From Hybos culiciformis (lineage: Eukaryota > Arthropoda > Insecta > Diptera > Hybotidae): 64,000 bases of DNA. The stretch covers positions 22,278,043 to 22,342,042 of the forward strand of contig OZ023274.1 of NCBI GenBank assembly GCA_964007475.1, read 5' to 3'. The notes under the pieces are model-generated. The model was not told where the DNA came from. It ran no database searches and saw nothing but the letters and a program-made list of their open reading frames with translations. Made by a program: the position numbers and the translations under genes. Within the stretch, counting starts at the first letter, position 1, and every line of letters begins with the position of its first letter. Shown piece by piece: positions 51,923-64,000 of the stretch.

Positions 51923-52467
51923 CAGTAAACCCTATACAACGCGACACTTCTATAACGCGTTTTCGCTACAACGCGATTCATAAATGGCGGCAATTTTTCT
52001 CACAACGCGATTTTTTTCCTACAACGTGATTAAAAAAAATTATTTTTTAAAAAAAAATCGCTTATCTCGGAATGTTTTAAACGACCGCAAGAGCTAACGA
52101 ACCTATCTCTTGTTTTAGTAGTTCAGATTCGGATATAGCACCAGCAAAACGTTCGCGGCATAATCCGGTTAGCAGTGATATTATTCTTATATTCATCAAT
52201 ATTCCTTTTTACATTTTAATCTTTATAAATTTGAATTTTTATTTAGTTCTTAATTTTAATTTTGTTAATTTTTATTAATTTATTATAATTTTATTGAAGG
52301 ATTTCTAATAAAATCTTGAGTATATTTAATTATTAATTTAATTGCATTTTTTTATACTTGGAACCTAACCCCTTTTTTTCTATAGAGTTCATGTCTCCTG
52401 CAACGCGATTGCCTACTACACGACGTTTTCTAAGAACGTATCTCTCGCGTTGTAGGAGGGTTGACTG
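51923..52467. mobile_element. pogo/Tigger-like MITE, TA target site
   Basis: The left end reads CAGTAAACCCTATACAACGCG and the inverse of the right end reads CAGTCAACCCTCCTACAACGCG, with TA on both outer sides (51921-51922 and 52468-52469). The CAGT start, the TA duplication and the repeated sub-terminal ACAACGCGA motif (several copies on each side, in both orientations) fit pogo-group Tc1/mariner elements. A 545-bp copy is too short for a transposase. A small coding-like piece remains near 52117-52190 on the plus strand (SSSDSDIAPAKRSR, acidic then basic), possibly from the end of the parental transposase. Confidence 0.8.
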
Positions 52468-52469
52468 TA

Positions 52470-54347
52470 TGTCGCCACTTCGAAACAGGAAATAATTTAA
52501 AATTTTGGGATCTTTCTATAAAAGTTCCTAAAAATAACATAGGTTATCCGAATATAGGAACAAAATACTTTATGGAAATTGAAGTTATTTAAACGCAAAA
52601 GTTTGTTTGAAGAACTAAATATTTTATTATTTGGCAAATTGTTGATTCTTTTTGAAAAAATCTATGAATTCAAAAAACTACATAAAAAGAATAGAACATC
52701 AGTTAAATTTTATTTATTTGTGCCATGGCAAACTACATTTTACTCATACTTTGCTTATATGACTTTAAAATGTACCAAAATTTTAACAAATTTAATGCCT
52801 TTTTAAATTTAAAATAATTTAAATATCATAAATTTCACTAGGTTTTCATATTTATTAATCCTAGAATATTAAAAATTGCATTATTTTTTCAATTGCATGA
52901 AAAAAAAAAAAATTCAATTTTATTTTTTTCAACAATTGCAATAGTTTTGTATATACTTAATTTAATACACATTTAAAAATTAAAATGTGCACAAGTTAAA
53001 TTAAATACAAATACATTTATTTTATCATTACATATACCCATCTAAATATTTATTTATTATATTTTATTGGTTTTCCTTTTCTTTTAACTATTTTCTTTTT
53101 TATATACTATATTTATGCACTTCTTTTTTTTATGGCTGTCCTTCTCTTTTCTTTCATGAAAAAAAGTGTTATACAGGCTAATAATGGGATTAGTCACAGA
53201 ATTCAAGAATGTTATTAGCCATTTACTAACCCATTTATAGATACTTATATAACAAATTATACTTATAATTTTCGCCACTTCTGAGGTTATAACAGGATTC
53301 GTGATACTTAATAGACAGTTACTAGAATACATAAGCTTTCTACTAAAAGAATTGAATCTTCTTATAGAGCTAATTTGCTAGTTGGGTAAGTTGACACTAT
53401 GTACGAAAATGTGGATGACTGTACTCAAAAGAGTTTCTGTTTTGTATTATAGGTACTTTAAATTAGATTTTTTTTCTATAAAATTTGTATAATTCTTGAA
53501 CGTTTTTCTAATTTTTCTTCAAAGAACAATCAACATTGAAAGTACTTATGACACAAATAAAAATAAGAATTGTCCTAAATTTTCAAAAACTTTTTATAAA
53601 ATAAATAATAAAATGGTATTTATAACTAATTGTTATTAATAACGCTGACTTAGAGAGAGTAAAGTGCGTGATATGTTAGCAAAAAAAAAATATTTTTTTT
53701 TACTTATTTAATATTTATTTAACATTACAAGAGTTTTATAGAGCCAGTTTAATACTCATTCATTTTGAATTTGAATAAAATTTTATTTATTTAGTCATAG
53801 AAAGATAAGAAAAAAAAAATTCTTTCTCAAGATAAAAATTTATAGTATTTTATTTGTACATAAAAAAAAAAGAAGAAGAAAATAATAAATTTATTTGAAT
53901 AATTTTTCTTGCTTTACACACAAAATACACTTTAATTGAGAAGTTTTATGCATGAAATTGAATTATGAGATGTAAAATGAAAATAAATGTACATTTTTAT
54001 AATAAATGGAAGCTAAATTTAATAAAAACATATTATATATAGAAATTTGGAAAAAAAAAAAAAAAATATTTGGTAACTTTAGCACATAGATTTTGTCGAA
54101 TCTTATATGAATAGTAAATAATCTTAGAGAAGAGAGAGGTACTTAAGATTTTTTTGCATTATTTTGCATTATTTTATTTTGAAAATTTTATTATATTTAA
54201 ACATTTTATGCTTGAAATTATTTTAAATTCAAGTTGTAAATTGAATAAAAACTATCTTAATATCTAAAATTTTGTTACTTGTGTAGAATAAAAATTATAA
54301 TATTATTTTCAATAATGCGAAATGCTTTAAAATATTTTTTCTTGAAA
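52470..54347. other. A+T-rich non-coding DNA
   Basis: No gene is recognised. The 75-codon plus frame at 52579-52806 and the 82-codon minus frame at 53084-53332 have mixed composition but no motif. The latter reads out of the inverted-repeat copy near 53300-53390. Confidence 0.45.
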
Positions 54348-54448
54348 CGTAATTTAAAGATAGTACTACAGATAGGTTTTTCATAAAAAATTTTACTGAA
54401 GAATTTTTTCCTATGTTGCCCTATCTGTAGTACTACCTTTAAATTGCG
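54348..54448. repeat. 29-bp-arm hairpin
   Basis: Positions 54348-54376 and 54420-54448 are inverted copies with two mismatches in 29 (core AGTACTACAGATAGG). The loop is 43 nt. The roughly 100-nt size with a long, nearly perfect stem is compatible with a microRNA-like precursor or with a tiny MITE. The stem is more perfect than typical animal pre-miRNAs, which favours the MITE reading. Confidence 0.75.
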
Positions 54449-57400
54449 CTTAAATGAAAAAAAAATTTTAATTTGTACATAAAATATTTAACAAAACTTA
54501 TTTGTTTCTATATTATTTAAAAATGAAGTTTGAATATATTTTGCCGTTAGATGAAATAAACTTTTGTCTGAACTATATCGAATTTTGGTCCAATAAAGAT
54601 TGTTAAGCATTTGATAAGCAAATCTTATCATCATCGAAATAGTAAATAGTGAAATGTGAATAAAAAATAATAAGTTTTTAAAACACCTAAATTTTTGACA
54701 AGATTTATAAAAATTCAAAAGTTATTTATGAAAAGAATTCCAAAAAATGAAATGAACTTTTCTTATATTATTATCCGCAAATGTAAACAATCATTAAATT
54801 TTTTGAACGAGTGAGAATGAACATTAAAAATCTCAGGAACAATTAAAATTCAAAGAAGATCACAAAATGAAATTTCAGTGATAAAAGCTTTTATTTCTAA
54901 TGCTAAAAATAGCAATTTTGATTTTATTTTCTAAGAACTAAAGAAGAAAATGAAAACTTGAACAAGAAATGAAATGCAGTATATATATATATCAGAAAAA
55001 CACTTCACTTTTGAAAAGTTTGCTTCCAAGTTTTTGTATTATGTGCAATAAATTTCATGCATACAATTTTCTGCTTCTAATTTAAATCTAGTTTATAATA
55101 TAATAGTGAATGAAATATGCAAATTAAAAAGAAAATTTATTTTCTCCTCCCAAATCTAAAAAATTAGTTTTCTGTTCAAACTTTTCACTAATAATCAGTT
55201 GTATTTGTATCCGCATTGTCATCTTGCCAAAAACGAAAAAAAAAAGAAGTAAAATGTCAATATTATTATCAAAACAAGTTTTTAAACATTATGTTGTTAT
55301 GTTATCTTTTTAAAACAAATAACAACAACAACAACAAATCAAGAAAAAGAAATATTTATTTTTATGTAGGGTTTTTTTTATTTCCAAAAGAAAAACGAAG
55401 TATTTAGCAGGCTTCTTGAGTGATAAAAAATCCACTCAATAGAAAATGATAAAATAAAAAATAAAAATAGATCCTTTTTATTTTTTTTTTTTTTTTTTTT
55501 TACATATTTTCTCTGTGAAAGCCTTAAAATTCTTCACATACTCAAGTTTTTCCTTTTATTTTTATTTATTTTTTCATATATAAGTATGTATACAGTATAC
55601 TATACATGGATTTTCTTTTGATTTATTGAATTTATTTCTTTTGTTTTTTTTTTTAAGAAAATTTTATGTAATTTTTATTATTATTATTTTTCACACTTTT
55701 TTTTCGAATACATATATATTTTTTTGTTATTTGAACAATTTTATGCGATTTTTGACTACGTGGAAATTTAGTTGGAAGTAGGTAAAAAAAAAGGATTTGA
55801 AAATTTAGATGTTGGTTTTGTTCGGCACATATTTTAAAATCTTAAATTTTTTAAGTGAAAATCCTATATATATAAAAAAAATGTTTTGGGAAATTCAAAT
55901 GTTTGCAGAATTTTCATAATGAAGTAGTTTATGTCGGAAAATTTACTAATCATATAATGGAAATTTAATTTTGTCAATCAATTTGTCCCCATCATTCAAG
56001 CTTTTCCTTGACATCCGAAAACAATAATTTCCTTTTCAACTCCACAGAATTATTTACATACGCTTTTGTCAAGCTTAAGTTTACCCATTTCATAAAATTG
56101 TTCTTTTGTTTTTCTTTCGTTCACATAAAATATAGGTATTTTTATTTCCATATAATATAAAGGTAAACATGTGTATTTATTTTTTGAATCACACTTGAAA
56201 TATCAAATAAAAACTCATTTAACTTTTTAAAGCTGCAATAATTTTTCTTTTAAAAATATTTTCTTTTTATATTTATGTACTTTTTTTTTGTTTTTTTTTT
56301 TTATGCTTTCCATTTATGGGTTTTCTTCACATTACCTTTACATAATTTTTGAAAAATTCTTTGGTGGTATTTTTTTTTTTATTACTTCTTGTCTATATTT
56401 GTTTCCACTTAAATTGCTATGTGACGTTTTCTTAGGAATTCTAAAAATAAATAAAACAAAATTTTAATTGTCACGTTCTGTTCGTTTTTTTATTTTTATT
56501 TTTTTTGTATTTTCATAAATTATGGATATCAAAATATCATTTTCAAAAAAAAATATGTACACAAGATTAAGACCTATGTTTTATTCATTCGTCCGTATAT
56601 AGCTTTTCATTATACATAAAAAAAATCTAATCTTTATCATTTTCATTAGAAATATTCAAAATAAAAAAAGAATTTTTATTCTTTGAATAATCATTATACG
56701 GGGAAAGGTGAAAGTATAACCCTTTATCTGACTGTGACATAAGTTAAAAATACAAAAATATCCGAATATTTCTAGGAAATTAGAAAAATTTGATTTACAT
56801 AAGAGATCCTAAAATTTCATTTAAAAAAGATAAAAAAAAACTTTATTTTTTTGAAAAGGATTAATTTTTTGTATTAAAGGATTGCTTGAAATTTATTTCG
56901 TAGGACAATTTTAAATCTTTTTATGTTTAGAATTAAATTGTGAGGGCTCAACAGTAGCGAAATAAGCCTCACAAAAGAGAAAAGTTACAAAAATTCCGCT
57001 TAAAATTTTTATTTTGTTGATATATAGTTAATTAAAACAACATTAGCTTTCAAATGACATTTATATATACATACAACATTATAATGTTAACAATAATAAT
57101 TTCATTGAACCATCCTCGGAAACTCGTTTATCACGGTCATATATTTCTAAAAATTGAAAATTATATCAAAAAAAAAAAAAATTAATAATTTACCCTTTCC
57201 GTTAGATGACTGTAAAATGGGTTCCTTTTCATACAGAACAAAAAAAGAAAAGGTAAAATAGGAAAAGTATACCTATACAATATTATATCAAAAGAAAAAA
57301 AAATCCTTATCTTCATTTTTGTTCAAATAAAATTAAATTCAATTTTCATTTGAAAAATTTTCAATACTTTTATTGTTATCAATAAATTACAGGAAATTAT

Positions 57401-60400
57401 TTTGAAACATTTTTAATATTATAAAAAAAAAAAATAGAATGAAAATATATATTTTTATATTTTATTTTGTATTTTATTTTTGCTGTAAATTTTCCGTCAT
57501 AATCCATTTATATTTCCTGGAAAAAAAAAATAAAAAATTTTATATATAAGTATATTTATTTAGTTTTCCTTTATACCAAATAAAAATTGATATATTTTTA
57601 AACATTTTTTTTTCTTTCTTTCCTTCAAGAAATCATATCTTGTCTCGAATTGGTTTGCTTTTTTTTTCTTCTTCTTCTTTGTTGTTTGGTTAAAAAAGAA
57701 CAAAAATATGTTGTTTTTTTTTGCTGGAAAAGTATTTTATTAAAAGGAAAATTTGTTGACTTATTTATTAAAAAAAAAAATAAATAAATAAATAAATAAA
57801 TATTAGGTGATAGTGGTGGCGTCAAATTTAAATGATTTATTATTGGGATTTTTTTTTTTTTTTAGATAATAGAGAAAGATGGCACTGATGGCACGTATTA
57901 GACTTTACATTGCTTCGGGATAAAGATTTTATTATAATTGTTATAGAAAATACACAAAAAGAATTATTCAAATATTTATTTAATATAATTAAAATATCAT
58001 AACTTTTTTTTTCGAATTAAAAATTGACTGGACAAGAAGAAACATAATAATAAAAATATTTTATACAGAAATGGTTTTAAATAATTATTTAGATTAATTT
58101 AAAATGCTAGGCTAAATTTGTTAATTTGAATTCTTCGCTAGATGCTTATAATCAATTAGAAAATTATTTCCCTGTCACACAATCATAATAGTATCTTCTG
58201 CCGAGTTCGTTATTTTTAATTTTACTTTATTATTCATTTACGTTGTTGGAAAATAAAAAAAATACTGAAATTTTTCAATTTTGAGCATCTTTTTTTTTCA
58301 CAACTTAAGCTGCAACTAAGCTTTAAATTTATAGCTTTACTAAAATAACGTATTACATACAGTATACACTATGACTCTGCTACAATTTTATATTCACCTT
58401 AAATTTATTAAAAATTTCAAAATACATTTTTTTTTAACTATTCAAACTATAAAACTTAAATTTTTCGAAAATTATTTCACCCACAAAAAATTTTATTACT
58501 TTAAATGTCAGAAATGTCGATTTTCTTTTTATCTTAAATTATATACACATCTATTTATTATATTTAAAACACATTGCAATCAATTTTCTTCGTGATTTGA
58601 ATTTATATTATCAATATAAAATATAGAGGGAAAATTTTCCTGCCATATACATACATATACAATATATATATATTTTTCATCTACGGATTTAAAATTTTCC
58701 TTATTTTAATTCTATAATTGTGTGTATAATCAAATAAAATAATATTTTTAAATGCGATGACATTTAAAATTAAGGAAAAACAAAAAATTTAATAAAAACT
58801 AAACTAAATATTATAAAGTATCTCTTAAATAAATGTATATTATTTAAAATTCGTTTAATTTATTAGAATATGTTTTTTTTTTTTTCGCATTTTAATAATA
58901 AGTCTTAATGTGGAATCATTAATTCTAATTTTTATTATATATAGTTTAGTTTTTTTTTTTATGAAATAAATATAAATTACTTTATTTAATCTACACACAC
59001 CACACACAGATTATACTATTTAGTGTGCATAGTGTAGATGGAAACATAGAGATAATGAACATATGGATATATATGGGGTTTATTATTATTATTTTTTTAA
59101 TTTGTCTTGTTTGTAGGTTTCGAAAAGTGGAAGCAATTATAAATAAATATTTGTTGGTTTTTTTTTTTGTTTTCCTTAATTTTTTTTTATTTTTATTTTT
59201 TGGGTTTTGTTTTTCTTTTTGTTTTTCCCTTTTATATGAGTGGAAAAACAAAGTATGGCAAGAAGATTCTTTTTCTTTAACATAGTTTTTTTTTTTTTCG
59301 AAAAACTATGTATAAATATACAATAAAAATAAATAAATAAAAACAATTGTAAATGTTTATCTTCTTGTTGTAAAATGGCTCAAGAAAGATTAAAATAAAT
59401 ATTAAAAAAATTAAAAAAAAAAAAAAAAAATAAGGAAAAACTAGGGCAATTTTAGGGATATGATAATTATTTTTTAGTTCTCCCCTTTTACGTTAGTTAC
59501 ATATCTGTATATAAATGATGAAGAGTTTATTTGAAATAAAAATAGTTCAAAAACAATATTGTTTTTTTAATTTTTAATTAAGTTGTATATTTTTAAAAAT
59601 TATTATATGGGAAATAGGAAAATGTGAAAAATCTAATAGAGTTCTCGTTTTAATGTATCCGTTTATTTAAATAGATTTAATATATATATTAATTTATTCT
59701 ACTATCTACATTAATAGTTTTATAATCAAAAATAAATAGATTTTAGTTAATTTCTACCTTTTTCAGCTTAGAAGATATTCGAGGTTTTTTTTAAAGTTAT
59801 TTTTAGTTATTTCGTTTTAATATGAATCATTTTATTGGACTGTTTATTTCTCAAAAATAAATTATTAAATCTCTTTCAAAAACATTATAATAAACAACTA
59901 TTTTGTTTTTTAATTCTCTTAAGTTTAAATCCAATCCAATACATAATTATTTCATATAAAGTAAGAGTGGTTATGTTCTAATCATTTCATACTATTAAAA
60001 AAAAAAAAAACAAACTTAAATTATTATGTCTGGAGAATAACAATTTATGGCAATATTAGATGTTCCATGTGAATGAAAATTATTTTGGAGGCAAACTGTC
60101 TATAAAAACATTCCATTGAAGAGGATTCATATAACTATAATATGCTTCAAAGAAAAATATTTAATGAAAGAAAAAATGATGTTGGGAAAATTTTTCAAGG
60201 ATAACCAATGTCTGAGATGATTATTTATATAAAAGTTTATGTATTTTATTTAGAAATCATATAATTTAGATTAGACAATATTTTCTGTTAAGGATCACAT
60301 CATTTATCACAAAAATAAAATTTTTCATTTTTTTTATTTTTTCATTTTTCTGAAGTCAAAGATGTTAAATTCATATATGATTTTCATGAAATTTAATCAG

Positions 60401-62686
60401 TTCGTATTTCTTGTCTAAAATAAAAATATCATTTAAAGCATATTTTATGAAATAATTTTGTATAGTGTTTGTTAGATTTCTCAATTATCATTTAATTTTA
60501 TTGCATTCATGATATGTGAATTGTTCAAATAAATTTTATGTTTCAAACAAAAGAAAAAAAAAATATTTGTATTTGTATAAATTGCTTGTTTTCTGACCAT
60601 TGACATTAAACTAATTTCATAAATCATAAAATAAAATAAAATTATATAGTAGATCCGATGATTTATGAGACTTATTTTATTCATTTCATTACATAATTCC
60701 ATTTTTATCTTGTAGTTCGGTAAATTATTTTTATCTTTGTCTTAAATGAAAAGTTTTAAATAATAGGGTAATAAAAAGCTTGATTTATCATGTTTCTTAA
60801 TTCTTTTACAATGGTACTGTTAATATGTGTTTTTTGACTTAGTGCATTTATATATAGATTACAACTAACCCTTTTGTATAGGGTGAATACGGATTATAAT
60901 GCCAATCTGTATTAACTCTAATTTTTTAATTATCGCAAAAACGTATACATATATTTCGAAAAATCTTACGATTTCTATTTAATGAGCATTCACCAAAATT
61001 TTTTTTTTTCATTTTACTTTATTTTCTAGTCTCAAGAATTATAATTCCAAAATAACCTTTGACTATTTACATATAGATAGATATAGAAATCAAGTTGGAA
61101 TATTTGGTCGCTAGATGGATGAAAATATTGTCTAAGTTCTATCGAATTTTTTTTTCAATAAAAGCAAATTTTATCATCCAATAGTAAATCATTATTATCA
61201 TTCAATAGTTAATAGTCAAAATCGATAATTAGAAAAAGATTTTAAAATATTTTTGCGCTTAAGTTTTGGCCAGCTTTATAAAAGTTCAAAATTTCTTTAT
61301 GAAAAGTATTTGAAAACTAGAAAAAAATATTAATAAAAATATATCTGTGAATAAAATATTAATTCTATCATGGTTTTTCATAAATATACAAAGGTACTAT
61401 AATTACAGAAAGCTAATATTAAGGGGAACTTCTGTCAATTTTTTATTTGAAAAAAAAAAACACACTATATTTTAATTGGATATATCGACAATATTACTTT
61501 TAACACTCTATCTAGTTTTTTTTTTTTCTTATTAAATTTCAATTATTCATAATAAATTGCTTACAGTAATTTTATTCTGGTAAACCAAAAAATAAAAAAA
61601 AAAAAAGTCGAGAAAAAAAATATCCAATCAAATAAAATATGTACATATGTATATAATATGTATATGAACAAAATAAATAATATTGTACAACTTATTTATT
61701 TACTTTAAGTGCTTTATTTATATTTTAATGTGATATATGAATGCATATGAAATAAATTTACATATCAAATTTTATGCTTTTTGTATGCAAAGTTTATTTG
61801 TTTATTTATTTTTTATTTCATTTTGTTTTTTCTTTTTTTTTACAATATGACCGAATAAGCAAATAATCTGCAAAACAAAAATAAAAACAAATATTCATTT
61901 ACTTCTCAATAAATTAATCAAAAAAATAATAATTAAATTAAAATATATATAAATTCAATTTAATTTAAAATTCATTTTGTAATCATTGATTAAAGAAATT
62001 TTTTATTTTTTTTTTTGTAAATTAGATTAAAATTAATACAAAGAGTAATTAATTAATTTAATTAATATATGAAATAAAAATATAAATATAAATCTTGTTG
62101 ACATAAATTCCTCTTCTGTGCAATGGATAACTTTTTTTTTGTCAACAAAACTTAGTTAAATGAATAACAAAAAGTATAGTTATTATTATTTTAGTAACAA
62201 AAAATATAGTTATTTATGAAAATATTGTTATTTAATCTCTTAGTTTTTATATAACATTCAAATTGAGAACGCAATTAATTCTTGTTAGTTAACAAAAATT
62301 ATTCTAGAGGTGATAATGCAATTTGATGTAAAAACATAATCCTAAAGAAAGTAATATTTTAAAAGTTAATTACATTGTTTTATTTTTTTTTGTTAATTTA
62401 TGTTATTTCTTTATGCATAACATTTGTGAGCTTGGAGGCAGTTTTCCATTAATTTTTATATATTCTTTTTTTAATGGGTTTTTACTTCTATTTTTTTTAA
62501 TAAAATCCCTGATGTAACAATCTGAAAATATTATTATTATAAAAGATTAAGCGGCATTACTTTTTTTTATATATCCAGTGCGGTGTTCAAAATCTCCAAA
62601 TAATCACTTAAATGAGAACAACTGAACTAATTTCTTAAAGTTATGAACTATATCTCGCATTGACAAAGTTAACTGTAGACTATCTA
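54449..62686. other. A+T-rich non-coding DNA
   Basis: No gene or transposon is recognised in about 8 kb. Long T- and A-runs are common (a 20-nt T run at 55482-55501, others near 57168, 57770 and 59412). The plus frame at 59025-59285 is hydrophobic, but its second half is translated poly(T). (AT)n and (TAAA)n runs occur near 57779-57803 and 58650-58672. Confidence 0.5.
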
Positions 62687-63576
62687 CTATACCTTTTTAA
62701 CTTCAAATTGGAAATAATCGTTTTCAAATTGGAAATAATCATTTTCAAAATGGAAATAATCATTTTCAAAATGGAATTAATCATTTTCAAAATGGAAATA
62801 ATCATTTTCAAAATGGAATTAACCATTTTCAAAATGGAAATAATCATTTTCAAAATGGAAATAATCATTTTCAAATTGGAAAATAATTTTAAAATAGTAA
62901 GGTACCAAGCCAGATACGCTCAAACAGTGTTTGACGTTTTTTATTAGTTGCATCTTTGCCAAAAAGTGCAATATATAAAAAAAATATTTTTGTTTTAAAA
63001 AATGGCGTACATTGAGAAATGGGAACCTGATAATGTTAAAAAGCAAATTTGTGTTCTATAAAACAACTTTCCATCCATTAACCCACATATCCGGTTCCCA
63101 TTTCTCAATGTACGCTATTTTTTAAAACAAAAATATTTTTTTTATATATTGCACTTTTTAGCAAAGATGCAACTAATAAAAAACGTGAAACACTGTTTGA
63201 GCGTATCTGGCTTGGTACCTTACTATTTTAAAATTATTTTCCAATTTGAAACTGATTATTTCCATTTTGAAAATGATTATTTCCATTTTGAAAATGATTA
63301 TTTCCATTTCTCAATGTACGCCATTTTTTAAAACAAAAATATTTTTTTTATATATTGCACTTTTTGGCAAAGATGCAACTAATAAAAAACGTGAAACACT
63401 GTTTGAGCGTATCTTGCTTGGTACCTTACTATTTTAAAATTATTTTCCAATTTGAAAATGATTATTTCCATTTTGAAAATGATTATTTCCATTTTGAAAA
63501 TGATTATTTCCATTTCGAAAATGATTATTTCCAATTTGAAAATGATTATTTCCAATTTGAAGTTGAAAAGGTATAG
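62687..63576. mobile_element. foldback element with 21-bp subterminal repeats (890 bp)
   Basis: The outer ends are inverted copies (CTATACCTTTT, then AACTTCAAATTGG). Each arm begins with a tandem array of a 21-bp unit of the form TTTTCAAAATGGAAATAATCA: nine units at 62705-62885 and, inverted, about six at 63447-63562 plus three at 63240-63306. Inside lies a ~146-bp unique arm (62882-63027) matched by 63093-63240 with only about three mismatches, around a 65-bp loop (63028-63092). The right arm carries an extra direct copy of about 204 bp. The layout, long inverted repeats with internal tandem units and no transposase, is that of FB/Galileo-like foldback elements. The 21-bp period keeps heptad frames open on both strands; these are not genes. 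Confidence 0.85.
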
Positions 63577-63914
63577 AACCAAACACAGAAACAAATATTT
63601 AAATAAAAATAATTTTTGGATCAAAGATCAAATGGTTTAACCATTGTTTTTAGATATTTAAAATTGGTTTGAGAGGGATTAATAAGTCAAAGTTCATTAT
63701 TTTAATTAAATTTTACGACAGAATTTTTACATCGAATATCTCACATGAATTTTTCACCAAAAAGGATTAAATGAGTTCGATTTGTCAAATATTGGCGCCA
63801 AAAATATTACTTAAACGATTTATTTTGATTCCTTAAATTTTATAAAATTTTTATAAACATTTAATATATTTCTTCATTGTCTAATAATTTTCTTTTAATT
63901 TTTTTTAATTTCAG
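63577..63914. other. A+T-rich sequence, likely end of an intron
   Basis: No coding frame is seen. The last 35 nt hold a CTAAT branch-point-like motif near 63880 and a T-rich tract ending in TTTCAG at 63909-63914. Confidence 0.4.
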
Positions 63915-63975
63915 TCATGAATCAACTGCAGAATTACCTGATTCAAATGGAATTCAATTTCTAAAAATTGAATAA
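63915..63975 (+). CDS. possible terminal coding exon, 19 residues
   Basis: After the acceptor TTTCAG, and taking one base from the previous codon, the sequence reads HESTAELPDSNGIQFLKIE and stops at TAA (63973-63975). The mix of Glu, Ser, Pro, Asp and Gly is unlike the Lys/Phe/Ile translations elsewhere in the window. A second phase is also open (MNQLQNYLIQ..., stop at 63961-63963) and the third is closed by TGA, so the phase is not certain. I do not recognise the protein. The window ends 25 bp later, so the 3' UTR and poly(A) signal are not visible, and no upstream exon was found inside the window. Confidence 0.35.
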
Positions 63976-64000
63976 TTTTTTTTTTTATAATATGATAATT

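Larger units (their letters stand above)
50148..53388. repeat. inverted 18-bp repeat bracketing a 3.2-kb block
   Basis: TACCCAACTAGCAGATTA at 50148-50165 recurs inverted at 53371-53388 with one mismatch in 18. An inverted TTCTAGTAA lies just inside each copy. A 15-bp sequence, AGGATTCGTGATACT, is found at 50218-50232 and at 53294-53308, but in direct orientation. The block contains the 103-bp minisatellite and the pogo-like MITE. This could be a composite element with short terminal repeats, or two separate copies of a palindromic MITE. No transposase coding was found. Confidence 0.45.

Noticed and set aside
59025..59285. 86-codon frame with hydrophobic segments that resembles a small membrane protein
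   Set aside because: The second half is translated poly(T), and a minus-strand frame of the same size overlaps it; no motif supports a gene.
62660..63640. Several heptad-repeat ORFs (FKMEIII type) on both strands
   Set aside because: They arise from the 21-bp units of the foldback element, whose period of seven codons keeps frames open.

Overview
The window is very A+T-rich (about four fifths by eye) metazoan nuclear DNA, most likely from an insect. It is packed with poly(A)/poly(T) runs and microsatellites, and it contains decayed copies of typical animal transposon classes: a non-LTR retrotransposon of the Jockey/I/R1 type, hAT, pogo-like and other TA-target DNA elements, foldback elements and a tRNA-derived SINE. 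I find no complete protein-coding gene. Nearly all open frames of 60-130 codons are chance readings through homopolymer or tandem-repeat DNA. The taxonomic call is an inference from composition and repeat content; no orthologous gene is visible to anchor it.

Layout. 1-13.0 kb: unique A+T-rich DNA with two palindromic MITE candidates (3165-3460, 4531-4663) and simple repeats. 13.1 kb: a fused acceptor/donor sequence that looks like a recursive-splicing site on the + strand. 13.9-14.1 kb: a tRNA-headed SINE on the minus strand. 18.9-20.8 kb: the 3' end of a minus-strand LINE (RNase H plus Cys-rich tail), cut at its 5' side by an 807-bp element with 14-bp terminal inverted repeats and TA duplication. 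22.8-24.5 kb: two copies of a repeat with a (TTGAC)n tail, a 31-bp tandem repeat and a perfect 41-bp-arm hairpin. 26.6-27.2 kb: a clean non-autonomous hAT element with an exact 8-bp target duplication. 28.5-29.7 kb: an unrecognised minus-strand ORF, a 200-N assembly gap, a 98-99 bp minisatellite and a solitary hAT-like terminus. 33.2-34.0 kb: an old repeat patch followed by a foldback with ~110-bp arms. 50.1-53.4 kb: a 103-bp minisatellite and a pogo-like MITE, bracketed by an inverted 18-bp sequence. 54.3 kb: a 29-bp-arm hairpin. 62.7-63.6 kb: an 890-bp foldback built of 21-bp units. The window ends with a possible terminal exon (acceptor at 63914, stop at 63973-63975).

The simplest overall reading is that much of the window is one giant intron (or a gene desert) of a + strand gene whose last coding exon may lie at 63915-63975, with a ratchet point at 13100 that would help remove it. 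This model rests on two short sequence signals and is a hypothesis. Everything else is explained by transposons, their remnants and tandem expansion.
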